From assembly GCA_002803225.1 (NCBI GenBank), contig NXFV01002039.1, positions 62,001-126,000 on the forward strand: a stretch of 64,000 nt of DNA. Reading direction: 5' to 3'. The DNA comes from Gamarada debralockiae. Its lineage: Eukaryota > Ascomycota > Leotiomycetes > Helotiales > Hyphodiscaceae. Shown here piece after piece: positions 23,370 to 34,343 of this stretch. A model generated the notes under the pieces. The model saw only the letters and a program-made list of their open reading frames with translations. It had not been told where the DNA came from and searched no databases. Position 1 is the stretch's first letter. Every line of letters starts with the position of its first letter. The position numbers and the translations under genes were made by a program.

Positions 23370-24374
23370 ACTCCACACATCATCCCGCAGTCACGAATCT
23401 GCATTGCCAACTCGTCGTTCACCTGACACTCCTGCCAAAGAATGTTCTTCTTCGCTTCTTGATTGTATTACATATTCTTGTCTTTGATCTTTGGATCCCT
23501 GCTTCCTCGCTGGCTCTGGATTTACCATCGATTCACCTTCAGCCTTCTTCGATAACGAATTTGGTGGCTATGGTTGGGTATTCGGCTTGGGAACTTGACA
23601 TCTTCGATTCTTTGGACCTGGTCAACCTTTGAACTCGTCCTCTTTTTATGGTGCGGAAACATGGAATTAAAAATGGTGTTGGAGGTGGTCAGCTCTGTGC
23701 GATGCTAGGTCTTTGACTTGGTAGAGGGATGATAACTACAAAAGATTATCATGAACACAAGGCTTTCGAGATGGAGTAGTTGTCTGGGGAGGGATTATGG
23801 CTTGTTTTCGTTGGTTGCCAATGCAGGCTTGGGTGCCTTAAGTACTCATTGCAGGTAGATGGTGGATGCTTCGATGGGCGCGGTCTAGTTTAGATCGTAC
23901 GCTGCAGCCACAATTCAAGTTCTCTAGACAGAAAGACGGATTAATAGCTGCACTCCTGTAATTCGTACAGAAAAAGAATAAAATACACAACAAACAGGAG
24001 TCACTTATAATTTTCAGCTACTGGCTAACTTCTCATGAACAGTGACAGAGCTAGACTAGCCAAGACTTTGAAGGATGGTTAAGATACCAAAATTTCAACA
24101 TTCGCCAATGTAATAGGTTTGCATATGCTGAATCCCAAGAGGATATTTAGTGAACGTCGGCAAATCGTCTCGCCGGCGCTACGCTCCTTTTGTCCAAGCG
24201 TGGCTTCGATGAGTTTCTTCGATTCGACCCCGGAAATATTTTCTGTTGTGTCTCTGTTCTAATTCCCATCTTCTCACGAACAACATAACATTTTCTGCTA
24301 GATCACACAAGATCTTACTCCTCCTTTGTAATTGCACTCCTTTTACCAGCGTCTTTCATTATAATCTCCTCAAT
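23370..24374. other. Spacer and hsp60 promoter region
   Basis: 3' region of paralogue 5 and promoter of hsp60. Between 24200 and 24260 several TTC and GAA triplets are close together (GTTTCTTCGATTC, CGGAAATATTTTC), which could form a gapped heat-shock element; spacing is irregular, so this is only a suggestion. No gene seen. Confidence 0.35.
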
Positions 24375-26327
24375 ATGCAGCGAGCTTTGACATCCTCCGC
24401 GAGAGCCTCGGTCCGTTCAAGCTCTTCGAAGCTTCGTCCTTTGGCTTCTGCTGGCTTCAATGCTCAGCAATTGCGATTTGCACATAAAGTATGTTGACTT
24501 GTAGCTTTGAGTTACACCCCTAGGACTTTATTGCGAAATAAAGCAGAGAATGGATGCTAATAACTATGGCATGAATAGGAGCTCAAGTTCGGTGTTGAAG
24601 GTCGAGCAGCTCTACTGGCTGGTGTTGAGACTTTGGCAAAGGCGGTTGCTACCACATTAGGACCAAAGGGACGAAATGTTCTCATTGAGTCAAGTTATGG
24701 ATCTCCCAAGATCACCAAGGGTTGGTTCCAGCTCCTCCCCCTTTCGAGTTGCGGAGCTGATAGGTTTTAGATGGTGTGACTGTTGCCAGAGCCATTACAC
24801 TTAAGGACAAATTTGAAAATCTCGGCGCCCGACTCATCCAAGACGTTGCATCGAAGACAAATGAGACTGCCGGTGATGGAACCACAACCGCCACTGTCCT
24901 CGCACGAGCCATTTTCTCCGAGACCGTCAAGAATGTTGCTGCTGGATGTAACCCTATGGATCTGCGAAGAGGTACCCAAGCTGCTGTTGACGCCGTTGTT
25001 GAGTTCCTGCAAAAGAACAAGCGCGATATTACCACCAGCGAGGAGATTGCCCAAGTTGCTACCATCTCAGCCAACGGTGATACACACATTGGAAAGCTGA
25101 TTGCAAATGCTATGGAGAAGGTCGGCAAGGAGGGTGTCATAACCGTTAAGGAGGGAAAGACTATGGATGATGAGCTCGATGTCACCGAGGGTATGCGATT
25201 CGACCGTGGATTCGTCTCCCCATACTTCATCACCGACACCAAGTCCCAAAAGGTCGAATTCGAGAAACCATTGATCCTCCTCTCTGAGAAGAAGATCTCT
25301 GCCGTCCAAGATATCATCCCTGCTCTTGAGGCCTCCACACAACTCCGCCGACCTTTGGTTATCATCGCCGAGGATATCGACGGAGAGGCTCTGGCTGTCT
25401 GCATCTTGAACAAGCTCCGTGGCCAACTTCAAGTTGCAGCTGTTAAGGCTCCTGGCTTCGGTGACAACCGCAAGTCCATCCTCGGCGATCTCGCTGTCCT
25501 CACCAACGGTACTGTCTTCACTGACGAGCTCGACGTCAAGCTTGAGAAGGCCACCCCAGACATGCTCGGAACTACTGGCTCAATCACCATCACCAAGGAA
25601 GACACCATCATCTTGAACGGCGAGGGAAGCAAGGACGCCATTAGCCAACGATGCGAGCAAATCCGCGGTGTCATGAACGACCCCACCACATCCGACTACG
25701 AGAAGGAGAAGCTCCAAGAGCGTCTTGCTAAACTCTCCGGAGGCGTTGCCGTCATCAAGGTCGGTGGATCGTCTGAAGTCGAGGTTGGAGAGAAGAAGGA
25801 CAGATTCGTCGATGCGCTCAATGCTACCCGTGCGGCCGTTGAGGAGGGTATCCTACCAGGTGGTGGAACTGCTCTTCTCAAGGCAGCCAGCCAAGCTCTA
25901 GGTTCCGTCAAACCTGCAAACTTCGATCAACAACTCGGTGTCAGCATCATCAAGAACGCTATCACCAAGCCTGCACGCATGATTATCGAAAACGCTGGGA
26001 CCGAAGGCTCAGTCGTTGTTGGCAAGCTTATGGATGACTTTGGAACCGACTTCAACAAGGGATACGATAGCGCCAAGGGCGAGTACGTTGATATGATCGC
26101 TGCTGGTATTGTGGATCCTTTCAAGGTTGTCCGAACCGGATTGGTTGATGCTAGCGGTGTTGCCTCGTTACTAGGCACCACTGAGGTTGCCATTGTTGAG
26201 GCACCAGAGGAGAAGGGACCTGCTGGACCGCCAGGTGGAATGGGTGGCATGGGAGGTTAGTATTGCATCCATTGACTCTTTAAATTTCATGCTAACGCAG
26301 CTCACAGGAATGGGCGGAATGATGTAA
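24375..26327 (+). CDS. hsp60: Mitochondrial chaperonin HSP60
   Basis: Exons 24375-24488, 24579-24720, 24771-26255 and 26308-26327; the frame closes over 586 residues, the usual length. The first about 37 residues form a Ser/Arg/Ala mitochondrial targeting peptide ending near RFAHK. Typical group I chaperonin motifs follow: [54 protein letters not shown] near residue 450, and the C-terminal Gly-Gly-Met repeat. The last exon codes for only a few residues (GGMGGMM). HSP60 forms a double ring in the matrix and folds imported proteins with ATP and HSP10. Codon use is strongly biased, as expected for high expression. Identity is certain; the first intron is supported by consensus sites only. Confidence 0.96.
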
Positions 26328-27055
26328 ACGAGAGGTGATTGATGTACCAATACCTGATGACCCTTTCCTGGACAGTAGCTTCCTGGAGCATCTTTCCACG
26401 ATGATCAACGGCTGTCCCAAAAGTTGTATAATACACCCCACTCAATCCTCTTCACTATTGTCTTATATCTGGCATTGCGGAGCGGTTTTGTTTTTAAAGA
26501 AAGGGGACATGGAAATGTAGAATAATTAAAATCAATCCAAAAACACTTCATAACTACCTTCGTATTTGTTGCGCGTACATTGCCACTCAGGCTGCCGTTG
26601 ATACCATTTCTCGTGATGCCTAAATGACATTACCTACTTACCAGAGTCCTCAAACCCAAGAATAGATAAACCCTTCAACCTGTTTGGACGATTCAAGGCC
26701 CCTAGATTTTCTGTATCACCTTCGTTTCCCTGCCAATCTGACGCACCGGTTCCACATCCACACTAGCGCCAAATCTCACCCCACCAAGCCTCCATCGCAA
26801 AAACAAGCGCAGCGTCCTCCCCAAAATCCAACCTCACTTCCACTCTCTCATCCACCCTTACAAACGCATACGCACCTATCCTCCCTAATACACCTCATAC
26901 CCACTGTGAGTTCATATCCTTTCAGCGATTAGGAAAGGGGTTATCGGTTGAGGATTGAGGATGGGGATTAGGCATTGGGTATTGGGCACGCAGAAGGCTG
27001 ACATCGTTCGTGAAGTAGAAGTGAAGGATCGCGAGAAGCAAGGATATCTGGCAGA
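26328..27055. other. Spacer between hsp60 and cofilin
   Basis: Contains the hsp60 3' end and a C/A-rich leader-like part (26760-26900) before the cofilin start. A TATA-type box is not obvious. No gene seen. Confidence 0.4.
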
Positions 27056-28033
27056 ATGGTATGTTTTGAATCGTTCACCTGATCTGAAGGATTGGAAGAT
27101 GTGCTCATTTGGGATGGATCGCAGTCTCAATCAGGGTATGTCCTACGTCCCCCACATTCGATCCTGCCGCTGGTCGCGCGACCTCGGATCCTACATCACA
27201 CGAATCGTTCATATACTCTCAGCGATTCATAAAGGGTGGATCCAGAAGCCTTGATTCGGATATTGGATGCTGAGAGTTTCCATTCGTTCACTCCCAGTGA
27301 ACAATCGAAATCGAGGCTGGATCCAGGTATCTCGAATCGCTCAAATACGCCAAACGACTCAAAATGAGCGGATATCAAGCAACAAAAGCTAACCCAACTA
27401 TAGAGTCTCCATCGCACCTGAGTGCATCTCGAAGTTTAATGAGCTGAAGCTCAACAAGAAGATCAAGTTTATCATGTATAAACTGTCGGACGACTACAAG
27501 GAGATCGTTGTTGAGGAGGCCAGTGAGAACGGTGACTGGGATCACTTCCGCGAGAAGCTTGTCAACGCGCAGTCGAAGACCAAGACCGTACGTATTTCGA
27601 TATGCAATGAGTATATTGTATAGGGCAATGGGCTGATATCAACATGCACTAGGGCAAGGTTGGAAAGGGACCAAGATACGCCGTCTACGACTTCAACTAC
27701 GAGTTGGCTTCCGGTGAAGGTCAAAGGTCTGTGAATTGTTCAATAGATTTGAACGAATGGAATGGGGCTGATATCCGGGTGTAGAAGCAAGATCACATTC
27801 ATCGCATGGTCTCCAGATGATGCCGGCATCCAGGTACATTTCTTCTTCTCCTGCTGCCTAGATCTAATGTACTAATCAATTTGAACGAATAACAGCCCAA
27901 GATGGTGTACGCCTCCTCCAAAGATGCCCTCAAGCGCGCTCTCAATGGTATCGCCACCGAATTCCAAGCAAACGACGAGGATGATATCGAGTACCAATCC
28001 GTCTTGGCCAAGGTTAGCAAGGGTCTGGCATAA
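27056..28033 (+). CDS. cof1: Cofilin (actin-depolymerising factor)
   Basis: Exons proposed: 27056-27058 (ATG only), 27316-27326 (11 nt), 27404-27587, 27653-27726, 27785-27833 and 27896-28033. The joined frame is exactly 153 codons (152 aa), the usual length. From [15 protein letters not shown] onward it is plain cofilin: [58 protein letters not shown], and a C-terminal [12 protein letters not shown]. The ADF-H domain fills the whole protein, with the actin-binding long helix at [15 protein letters not shown]. Cofilin severs and depolymerises actin filaments in the cytoplasm. The 5' end is the weak part: no open ATG lies directly upstream of the third exon, and the split first codons are inferred from a perfect ATG-GTATGT donor and frame closure. 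Confidence 0.88.
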
Positions 28034-28644
28034 ATCAATCTTTCAGTGCGAATCAGCGAATATAAAACAACGGAGAGCAGGAAGAGTGGATATGTCCGTG
28101 AAGCGGGTTTCATTGCTGTGTGTTTACCCGTGACTAGGATGCTAGGCATAGAGGCCTTTCTAGGTTAGGCGCAAGAATAGCGAAATATGAAGACTCGAAA
28201 GCCACTTTCCAATCTTTCAATACTTTTGATCGATCACGTCGTCCAGGTTGAGTCTTTCAGCCACTTTCAACGAATACCATTCCAAGGCTATATGGGGTCC
28301 CGAATCTCTTCAGGCCCACCCGCAAATCAATCATTCAAATACCTAATGTCAGCAATTCAAGCACAAGATGGTTAGTCACCAAGACAACCCCAACGATTGA
28401 CGAGGAGTGGATTCAAGAGATACATATCCTTTGCAGTTGCTTCCCCGGCCTCAACCCTTCAAACAACAGGGGTGACTCACTGAATCGCCCAAATGAACTC
28501 AGCAATTACTATTTAAATCGTTGGGATGGATGAGGTCAATGACATCTTGTATTCTGCGGTAACTCTCTCGATACATCTTTATAGACTCCCTTTATGCTTC
28601 CAAAACGCCATGCTCAATGCAAATCTCTCCATCTATCCATTAGT
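28034..28644. other. Convergent spacer between cofilin and GET5
   Basis: The two genes end facing each other. No coding signal, repeat or clear terminator hairpin is visible in 600 bases. Confidence 0.4.
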
Positions 28645-29331
28645 CTACTTCTGTTGCTCCCAAGCCTTCTTAAACACTCCAAATACCTTCTCCCCCTCAC
28701 CCTCATCCCTCAGCCTCTGAACCAAAAACCCTTTCAAATCTCCCCAAAACTCCTCACTAGCCAGCGTCTCCACCCCACTCAACCCCTGCGCCACAGGCGG
28801 AATTACCTCTTCATCTCCCTTCTTAACACTCGCCGCTCCACCAAGAACCATTACTGAGAACTCCACCTTCGTCTCCTCCTCCCCAACCAAATCCTTTAAG
28901 ATCTTCGAATCAGGTACTGGTTTCTTTTTGTATAAGATGCGAAGCTTGTCCGTGGGGATAGAGGTTTGGGATGTTATTTCGGTCTTGAGATCAAGGATTG
29001 AGGTGCTGGGGAGTTGAGATTTGAGCGTTATGTCGAGAGGGGGGTTGCGGAGTGATTTGAGAGAGATGGTTAGGGAGCGTTCTTGGCCTGGGGCGAGCTT
29101 TTGTTTCTTGGAAAGGGGCTTGGGCATTTTGGGAAGAATGTACTGCCATACGAATTAGCTTGAGTTCATATGATGGGAGGAAAAAAGGTGGGGGGGGACG
29201 AGAGTAGAGGCAGCACATACAGCGCTGCGCGCAGGGTAATTCCTCGGATCCTCGACATGATCCGCTGATATTTTCGTTGGCTTAGAGTCTAGTGCTGTGA
29301 GGAATTGCTTTGCGAATGCGAGTTCCGTCAT
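28645..29331 (-). CDS. get5: GET5/MDY2-like ubiquitin-like protein of tail-anchored protein targeting
   Basis: Exons 29331-29221 and 29142-28645 (complement), 78-nt intron from GTATGT to GGCAG; 202 residues. The N-terminus (MTELAFAKQFLTALDSKPTK, DPRNYPAR) matches the Get4-binding segment of filamentous-fungal Get5 proteins. A ubiquitin-like domain lies at about 60-135 (LTISLKSLRNPPLDITL, DKLRILYKKKPVPDSK, FSVMVLGGA). The C-terminal part (ASEEFWGDLKGFLVQRL, VFGVFKKAW) fits the homodimerisation domain. Get4-Get5 hands tail-anchored proteins from Sgt2 to Get3 for insertion in the ER. It shares a 243-bp divergent spacer with NOP2. I am fairly sure of the family. Confidence 0.82.
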
Positions 29332-29574
29332 CTTAGCAGACGATTTGCTAGATTTGTCTTTGTTTGTCCTTAAGTGACGATTTCGATGAGAGGCTGGAAG
29401 CTGATGGGTTGAAAGTCTTGGCACGGAGAATCGGCACCGAGATTTTGACGCTAGCGTTATCAACTCGCCAAAAAAGATCCCAGCTCAGAAACTTTTTTGA
29501 CGAGATATTATTGAGTGCGAAACTCGACCTTTCTCCAACAATTTTACAATCCTTTGAGAGGGACGATAGACAAG
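29332..29574. promoter_or_regulatory. Short divergent promoter shared by get5 and nop2
   Basis: Only 243 bases separate the two start codons, so both promoters must lie here. No TATA box is seen, in line with housekeeping genes. Confidence 0.5.
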
Positions 29575-31575
29575 ATGGGAGTAGGACGACGAATGAAGAA
29601 GCAGGGTCCGCCCGAACCACTCGATGAAGCGCACTTCACGAACCTGAAGCGCAAAGCGGGCATGAGCGTTGCAGACTCCAGAGCAGAAAGCCAGCAGTAC
29701 GCGAAGAAGAGACGCACAAATGACGAGGATTCAAAAAAAGGCAAGAAGGAGAAGGCCAATGGAAAGGCGAAGGGATTCACGAACTCAATGGCACTCCCGA
29801 GTCAAAAATCCGCCATGAAGAAATCGAAAAAGCCTGAAGCGATTCCATTACCACTTTCCGACGAAGAGGACGAGGATTCTGATGCTACGGACTTGATGGA
29901 TGATGAGTTTGATGATTTATCTGGCTCTGAGGCAGAAGAGGGATTAGGAGATGATTTTTGGGAGTCTGGGTCGGAAGTGTATGATTCTGAAGATGATCAT
30001 GCGCATAAACCTATGTTCTCGGAGGATGAAGATGAGAGCGATGCAGAGGAGAAGCTGACAGCGGCGAATATTGCGGGGTTGACGAGGAAATTGGACGACC
30101 AGATGGCGGAGCAAGAGGCCGAGGCACAAGCTGAATTGGAGGAGGCTGCCTTGCAGACGAATATTGCTGGGGAACGACCACATATCCTGGACGACTCGGA
30201 CGATGATGAGGAGGGTGTTAAGACCAATGCGTTACTTGCACCCGATTTGCAGTTACTGAGAACGAGAATCAACGATACGGTGCGAGTCCTGGATGAATTC
30301 TCGAAGCTGGCAGAAGAGGGAAGATCGAGAGCAGAATACACGGCGCAGTTGATCAAGGATATCTGTGCGTACTATGGATACTCGCAATACCTGGCGGAGA
30401 AACTCTTCAATCTCTTCCCACCCAAAGAAGCATTCGCCTTCTTCGAAGCCAACGAAACTCCCCGTCCAGTCGTCATTCGAACCAACACCCTAAAGACCCA
30501 CCGAAGAGATCTCGCACAAGCGCTCATCAACCGCGGCGTAACCCTCGAACCCGTAGGCAAGTGGTCGAAAATTGGTCTCCAAATCTTCGAATCCCCCGTT
30601 CCACTAGGAGCTACCCCCGAGTATTTGGCAGGCCATTACATCCTCCAAGCCGCATCCTCCTTCCTCCCCGTCATGGCTCTCGCGCCCCAAGAACATGAAC
30701 GCGTGCTCGATATGGCCTCTGCGCCTGGTGGAAAAACAACACATATCGCTGCGCTGATGAAGAACACTGGCTGCATCTTCGCCAATGATAGCAATAAATC
30801 CCGTGCCAAAGGTCTAATCGGAAACATCCATCGTCTCGGCGCGAAAAACACTATCGTATGCAACTACGATGCCAGAGAGTTCCCCAAGGTGATTGGGGGG
30901 TTCGACAGAGTGCTTCTCGATGCGCCATGTTCGGGGACAGGCGTCATTGCGAAAGATGCTAGTGTGAAGACGAACAAGACTGAGAAAGATTTTCTAATGC
31001 TGCCGCATTTGCAGAAGCAGCTTTTGCTGGCAGCTATTGATTCTGTGGATCATGCTAGTAAGACAGGTGGATATATTGTTTATTCTACTTGTTCGGTTAC
31101 CGTAGAGGAAAATGAGGGTGTGGTGCAGTATGCGCTGAGTAAAAGACCGAATGTTAAGCTTGTCGAGACGGGATTAGTATTTGGGAAGGAGGGCTTTACG
31201 GCGTACATGGGCAAGTCTTTCGACAAGTCTATGAAAATGACGAGGAGATACTATCCGCACGCCTATAACGTGGATGGTTTCTTTGTTTCGAAGTTCAAGA
31301 AGATGGGTCCGTCGCCGACGGGTGCTACTGCGAATGGTGTCAAGATGGATGCGAGCGATGATTTGGAAGTGGACAGGAGGCCGATCCCAGAGACGGAAGA
31401 GGAAGCGCAAGAAGATGACTTCGGAGGTTGGGACGAGGAGGAGGATAAGGTGTACATGGAGAAGGCGAAGCGGAATATGCTGAGGAAGAAGGGTCTTGAT
31501 CCAAGGGCCAACAGAGGGGATGCGAGTAAGAAGGAAAAAGTGAACGGGAGCAAAAAGTCGAGTAAAGCTAAGTAG
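29575..31575 (+). CDS. nop2: 25S rRNA (cytosine-C5) methyltransferase NOP2
   Basis: Intron-less, 666 residues from ATG GGA GTA GGA at 29575; an upstream non-ATG extension of the frame is not needed. The N-terminal third is basic, then Asp/Glu/Ser-rich, as in nucleolar NOP2/p120. The catalytic domain of the NOL1/NOP2/Sun family follows: RTNTLKTHRRDLAQAL near 310, SAM-binding LDMASAPGGKTTHIAAL near 377, DAPCSGTG near 448 with its motif IV cysteine, and YSTCSVTVEENEGVV near 502 with the catalytic cysteine. The C-terminus is Lys-rich. NOP2 methylates a cytosine in 25S rRNA and is needed for 60S assembly in the nucleolus. All key residues are present. Identity is certain. Confidence 0.96.
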   Translation: MGVGRRMKKQGPPEPLDEAHFTNLKRKAGMSVADSRAESQQYAKKRRTNDEDSKKGKKEKANGKAKGFTNSMALPSQKSAMKKSKKPEAIPLPLSDEEDEDSDATDLMDDEFDDLSGSEAEEGLGDDFWESGSEVYDSEDDHAHKPMFSEDEDESDAEEKLTAANIAGLTRKLDDQMAEQEAEAQAELEEAALQTNIAGERPHILDDSDDDEEGVKTNALLAPDLQLLRTRINDTVRVLDEFSKLAEEGRSRAEYTAQLIKDICAYYGYSQYLAEKLFNLFPPKEAFAFFEANETPRPVVIRTNTLKTHRRDLAQALINRGVTLEPVGKWSKIGLQIFESPVPLGATPEYLAGHYILQAASSFLPVMALAPQEHERVLDMASAPGGKTTHIAALMKNTGCIFANDSNKSRAKGLIGNIHRLGAKNTIVCNYDAREFPKVIGGFDRVLLDAPCSGTGVIAKDASVKTNKTEKDFLMLPHLQKQLLLAAIDSVDHASKTGGYIVYSTCSVTVEENEGVVQYALSKRPNVKLVETGLVFGKEGFTAYMGKSFDKSMKMTRRYYPHAYNVDGFFVSKFKKMGPSPTGATANGVKMDASDDLEVDRRPIPETEEEAQEDDFGGWDEEEDKVYMEKAKRNMLRKKGLDPRANRGDASKKEKVNGSKKSSKAK

Positions 31576-32011
31576 GGTAACAATTTGAAGGTCTACGTTT
31601 CATCGACGCTCTTTCCTTGCTGAATCGGCCTTGGGTTAATGATGTCTTACTGATTCTCTTTTATTGCTTGCCTGCCACCGGAGTAGTCCTCATCGAACTC
31701 AATCATTTAACTAAGTAAGCGATTCCAAATCTCTAAATTTCGAGCGTCCAGTTTATCACAACGATTCCTTCGATCTCCTTTCCATCCCATCAATCGTTTA
31801 CCATGGCAGAGCCACCTACAACGTCGCCATAGCGGGCTGGGTAGTCTACTCAATTAGCCTCGTTTCAATTGGATATGATATGCTGTGGGTTGCAAGAAGA
31901 CGGTTCTCGATTTTGAGCGATTACTGAATGCAAGACTTCTAAGTAAGATCAAGCCACCGACACCCAAAGAAAGGGGTCAGAAGATCTGAATAAACAGAAA
32001 CCATCTTGCAC
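31576..32011. other. Spacer after NOP2
   Basis: 3' regions of two convergent genes. No coding signal or repeat noticed. Confidence 0.4.
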
Positions 32012-32718
32012 TCAACACTCTTCACCCACAGAGTCTTCACCCCCATCATCCTCATACTTGATCCCATTTCTATTTCCACGAACAAACACTTCACCCCCTT
32101 CATCCTCGTCGTTGTTCTCCATTCCCCTTCCTCGAACCTTCGCATTTGGGACCCTGGCCATTCTAGTTCCTTTCACTGCAGGACCTCAAGTCAGCATATG
32201 TTCTCCTTCCTACAGAATAGCCTGGAATTGTCCTTGATGGGAAGAAAGGAAGACGGGGATATGAACCTGGGGTCTTCCTAATCCGTCCAGAGCTGACATT
32301 CGTACCGCTATCAATCTCCTTTTTGACTTTCTTGGACGGAGAGCCGGTGGGAGTGCTGGGGGTGTTTGGGGAATTTGGGACTGTAGCTGTTGAAGAAAAA
32401 GAGGCGTTGGGTGATTGGACTGGTGTGGAGCCAGTCTTTGCCAAGAACTTCTTCTTCATCTGTCCGAAGCGCGTGGAGGCAACATTGGAGTTTTTGAAAC
32501 CTGCCTCTCGGGCCACGAGGTTCCAATCAACCTGTAGTTCCTTTGAGTGAGTATTGGATTTGGGAAAGGAGAAGGGGCTTGGATTCAAGAGGTACATGAG
32601 ATGGGAAAGGTACTTCGGGTTTGTTTTTCATATTCATTAGGATGGTTAGGAAGAAAAGTCCGTCTTTGGAGGTGGGGGCAGCGGTTGGGGCGGTGGATGT
32701 GGACGATTCTTGAGACAT
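32012..32718 (-). CDS. Myb/SANT-like nuclear protein, paralogue 6 (177 aa)
   Basis: Exons 32718-32614, 32531-32267 and 32175-32012 (complement). Intron 1 is phase 0 (GTACCT to CTACAG); intron 2 runs GTTCAT to CTGCAG with a GCTGAC branch site. The frame closes over 178 codons and ends in an acidic Gly/Glu/Asp tail (NNDEDEGGEVF, EDDGGEDSVGEEC), which supports the third exon over reading through into an unspliced end. Exon 1 ends helix 1 (KDGLFFLTILMNMKNKPE). Exon 2 starts VDWNLVAREAGFKNSNVAS with a helix RFGQMKKKFLAK, then Ser/Thr/Pro-rich sequence with PSKKVKKE. Closest in layout to paralogues 1 and 2. Probably a chromatin or DNA-binding protein. Confidence 0.72.
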
Positions 32719-34343
32719 TATTGGAGATATGGATCGGCGTGTTGAGCGTTGGGAGAAGCGGATTTGGATGGTTTTGAGAAGGGATAAGTTTGGAGCGAGG
32801 AGATAACGAAGAGAAGGCAGACTTTACTCAGGAGGGGCAAGCAGACGAAGGATGAAGTAAGTTGGATTTTTCAAATTTTGCTATAGGCGATGGGCGAGAT
32901 ATACGGACTGACTACGAGCCAGATTCGGGATATGCAATTGTTCCTTTGGAGTCATAAATGCGGTGTAGGAGAGGTACCCTGATCTCGATTTAGAGACTCG
33001 GACTACTAAATAAAATCCCTCAACTCTATCGAGAAACCAATTCACGGACTCGTGCTTGCTTGCTTTCTCGGGAAAATTCCAAGGATCAAGCAAACTTTCT
33101 CAGGGTTGTACTCAATCACTCAGCGCCGCTGACAGATCCCAAAGACGCAAGTCCTCCGACAAGAAGTCATAACTTTGGTTGCATTACATTGTCACCTAAA
33201 GTCAACGATGCGCCATAGGACATTGGCAAGGTATTGGACCTGCAATGTAGCGTGGACCGATTTCCAAATCGATGTTTGCTTCAATGTCCCAAGGACTGTG
33301 CCCGCGTTGCCTCAACCAATATCAGAGCCACACAAGTTGGACAAGGTTTCAATGCACAGACTTGTGATTGCGCTCCCCCCTCACTACTCCCCATTTTCCA
33401 GAAATAAGCGACTGATGTTCAGTTTGGGCTGCAGCCGATGTTGGTCTTCAATTCGAGTTAAGGTCAACGTTCTCACGAAACTGTGATTGCCGTACATCCC
33501 CCCGGACTCCCGAACTTCCACAGATAAGTCTCCGCAATCCATCACCGTCCAGGAAATTATCAGCAATCCAAGTCACAGGTCAATGTTTGCTTACCCTCAA
33601 ATCAGAAGAGAACCCGCGATACCCGAGTCCTCGCAAGTCGCCCAACGCTACCAAAAGAAGAAACGCCAACGTATGGTATGGAAGGATTTGTCACAATATT
33701 CGTTTTATGCATACGCAGTCCATACGCGGAGTCAGCTGAGCACTTTATATCTGCCCCAAAATAGCAGGGTGTAAAATAGTCGGTGGGGCAAGTTGAGGAT
33801 CAAGGGATGGCTGTCCTTCGCTTAGCGTCCCGGCCAAGTCTCGCCTATAGACCTCCACACACAAGCTCTCTATTGCACTCTATCTTGAGTCTATCTTCGC
33901 TTAACAAGACTCACGGATTAATCACAGAGAGTCCTTTTTGAATATGTATCCCATTTTCTATGTATTGTGTCCGGAATCTTCAAGTACATCGAAGATCCAG
34001 AGAATGGAGATATGCAAGTCCTCAAGGACGAAGGAGAAGCAATTGCTTCGCACAAAGTGTAAAGAACCCACTTGAAGGCACGTCGGCCTTATTATGAAAG
34101 AACCCTAACCAGGAAAAAAATCGTTGGGCTCTTCCATCAGTCATTCATTTATTCCCCGCCAACGATTCAGCCTAGCCCAGTCAAAGCCCATTGAACCAGA
34201 ACCGCATTCAGCAAAGAGAAAAGGTCGACCGAAGAGGCCACGCAAGAGCAGCTCAAGCATATGGGTCCTCGACCTCATAGTAAAGGCTATTTCACAGTCA
34301 GTCTCAATCGTTCAACCTCGTTCAACCTTTCCACAAGGGTAAT
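32719..34343. other. Spacer with weak internal duplication
   Basis: No gene seen in 1.6 kb. Segments near 33360-33430 and 33480-33550 look like diverged copies of each other (both pass from a TGTGATTGC-like start through a C-rich run to a CCAGAAATAAG/CCACAGATAAG-like end). Function unknown. Confidence 0.3.

Noticed and set aside
24712..25432. Long minus-strand frames within hsp60
   Set aside because: Antisense shadows caused by strong codon bias of a highly expressed gene.
27364..27403. Cofilin start at ATGAGCGG followed by a 32-nt AT-AG intron
   Set aside because: It would give MSGVSIAPEC, but the intron is too short and its ends are non-standard; kept as an alternative only.
32163..32266. 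Unspliced 3' extension of exon 2 in paralogue 6
   Set aside because: Reading through gives an Arg/Ser/Tyr-rich end, whereas the GTTCAT-CTGCAG intron leads to the acidic tail typical of the family and closes the frame.
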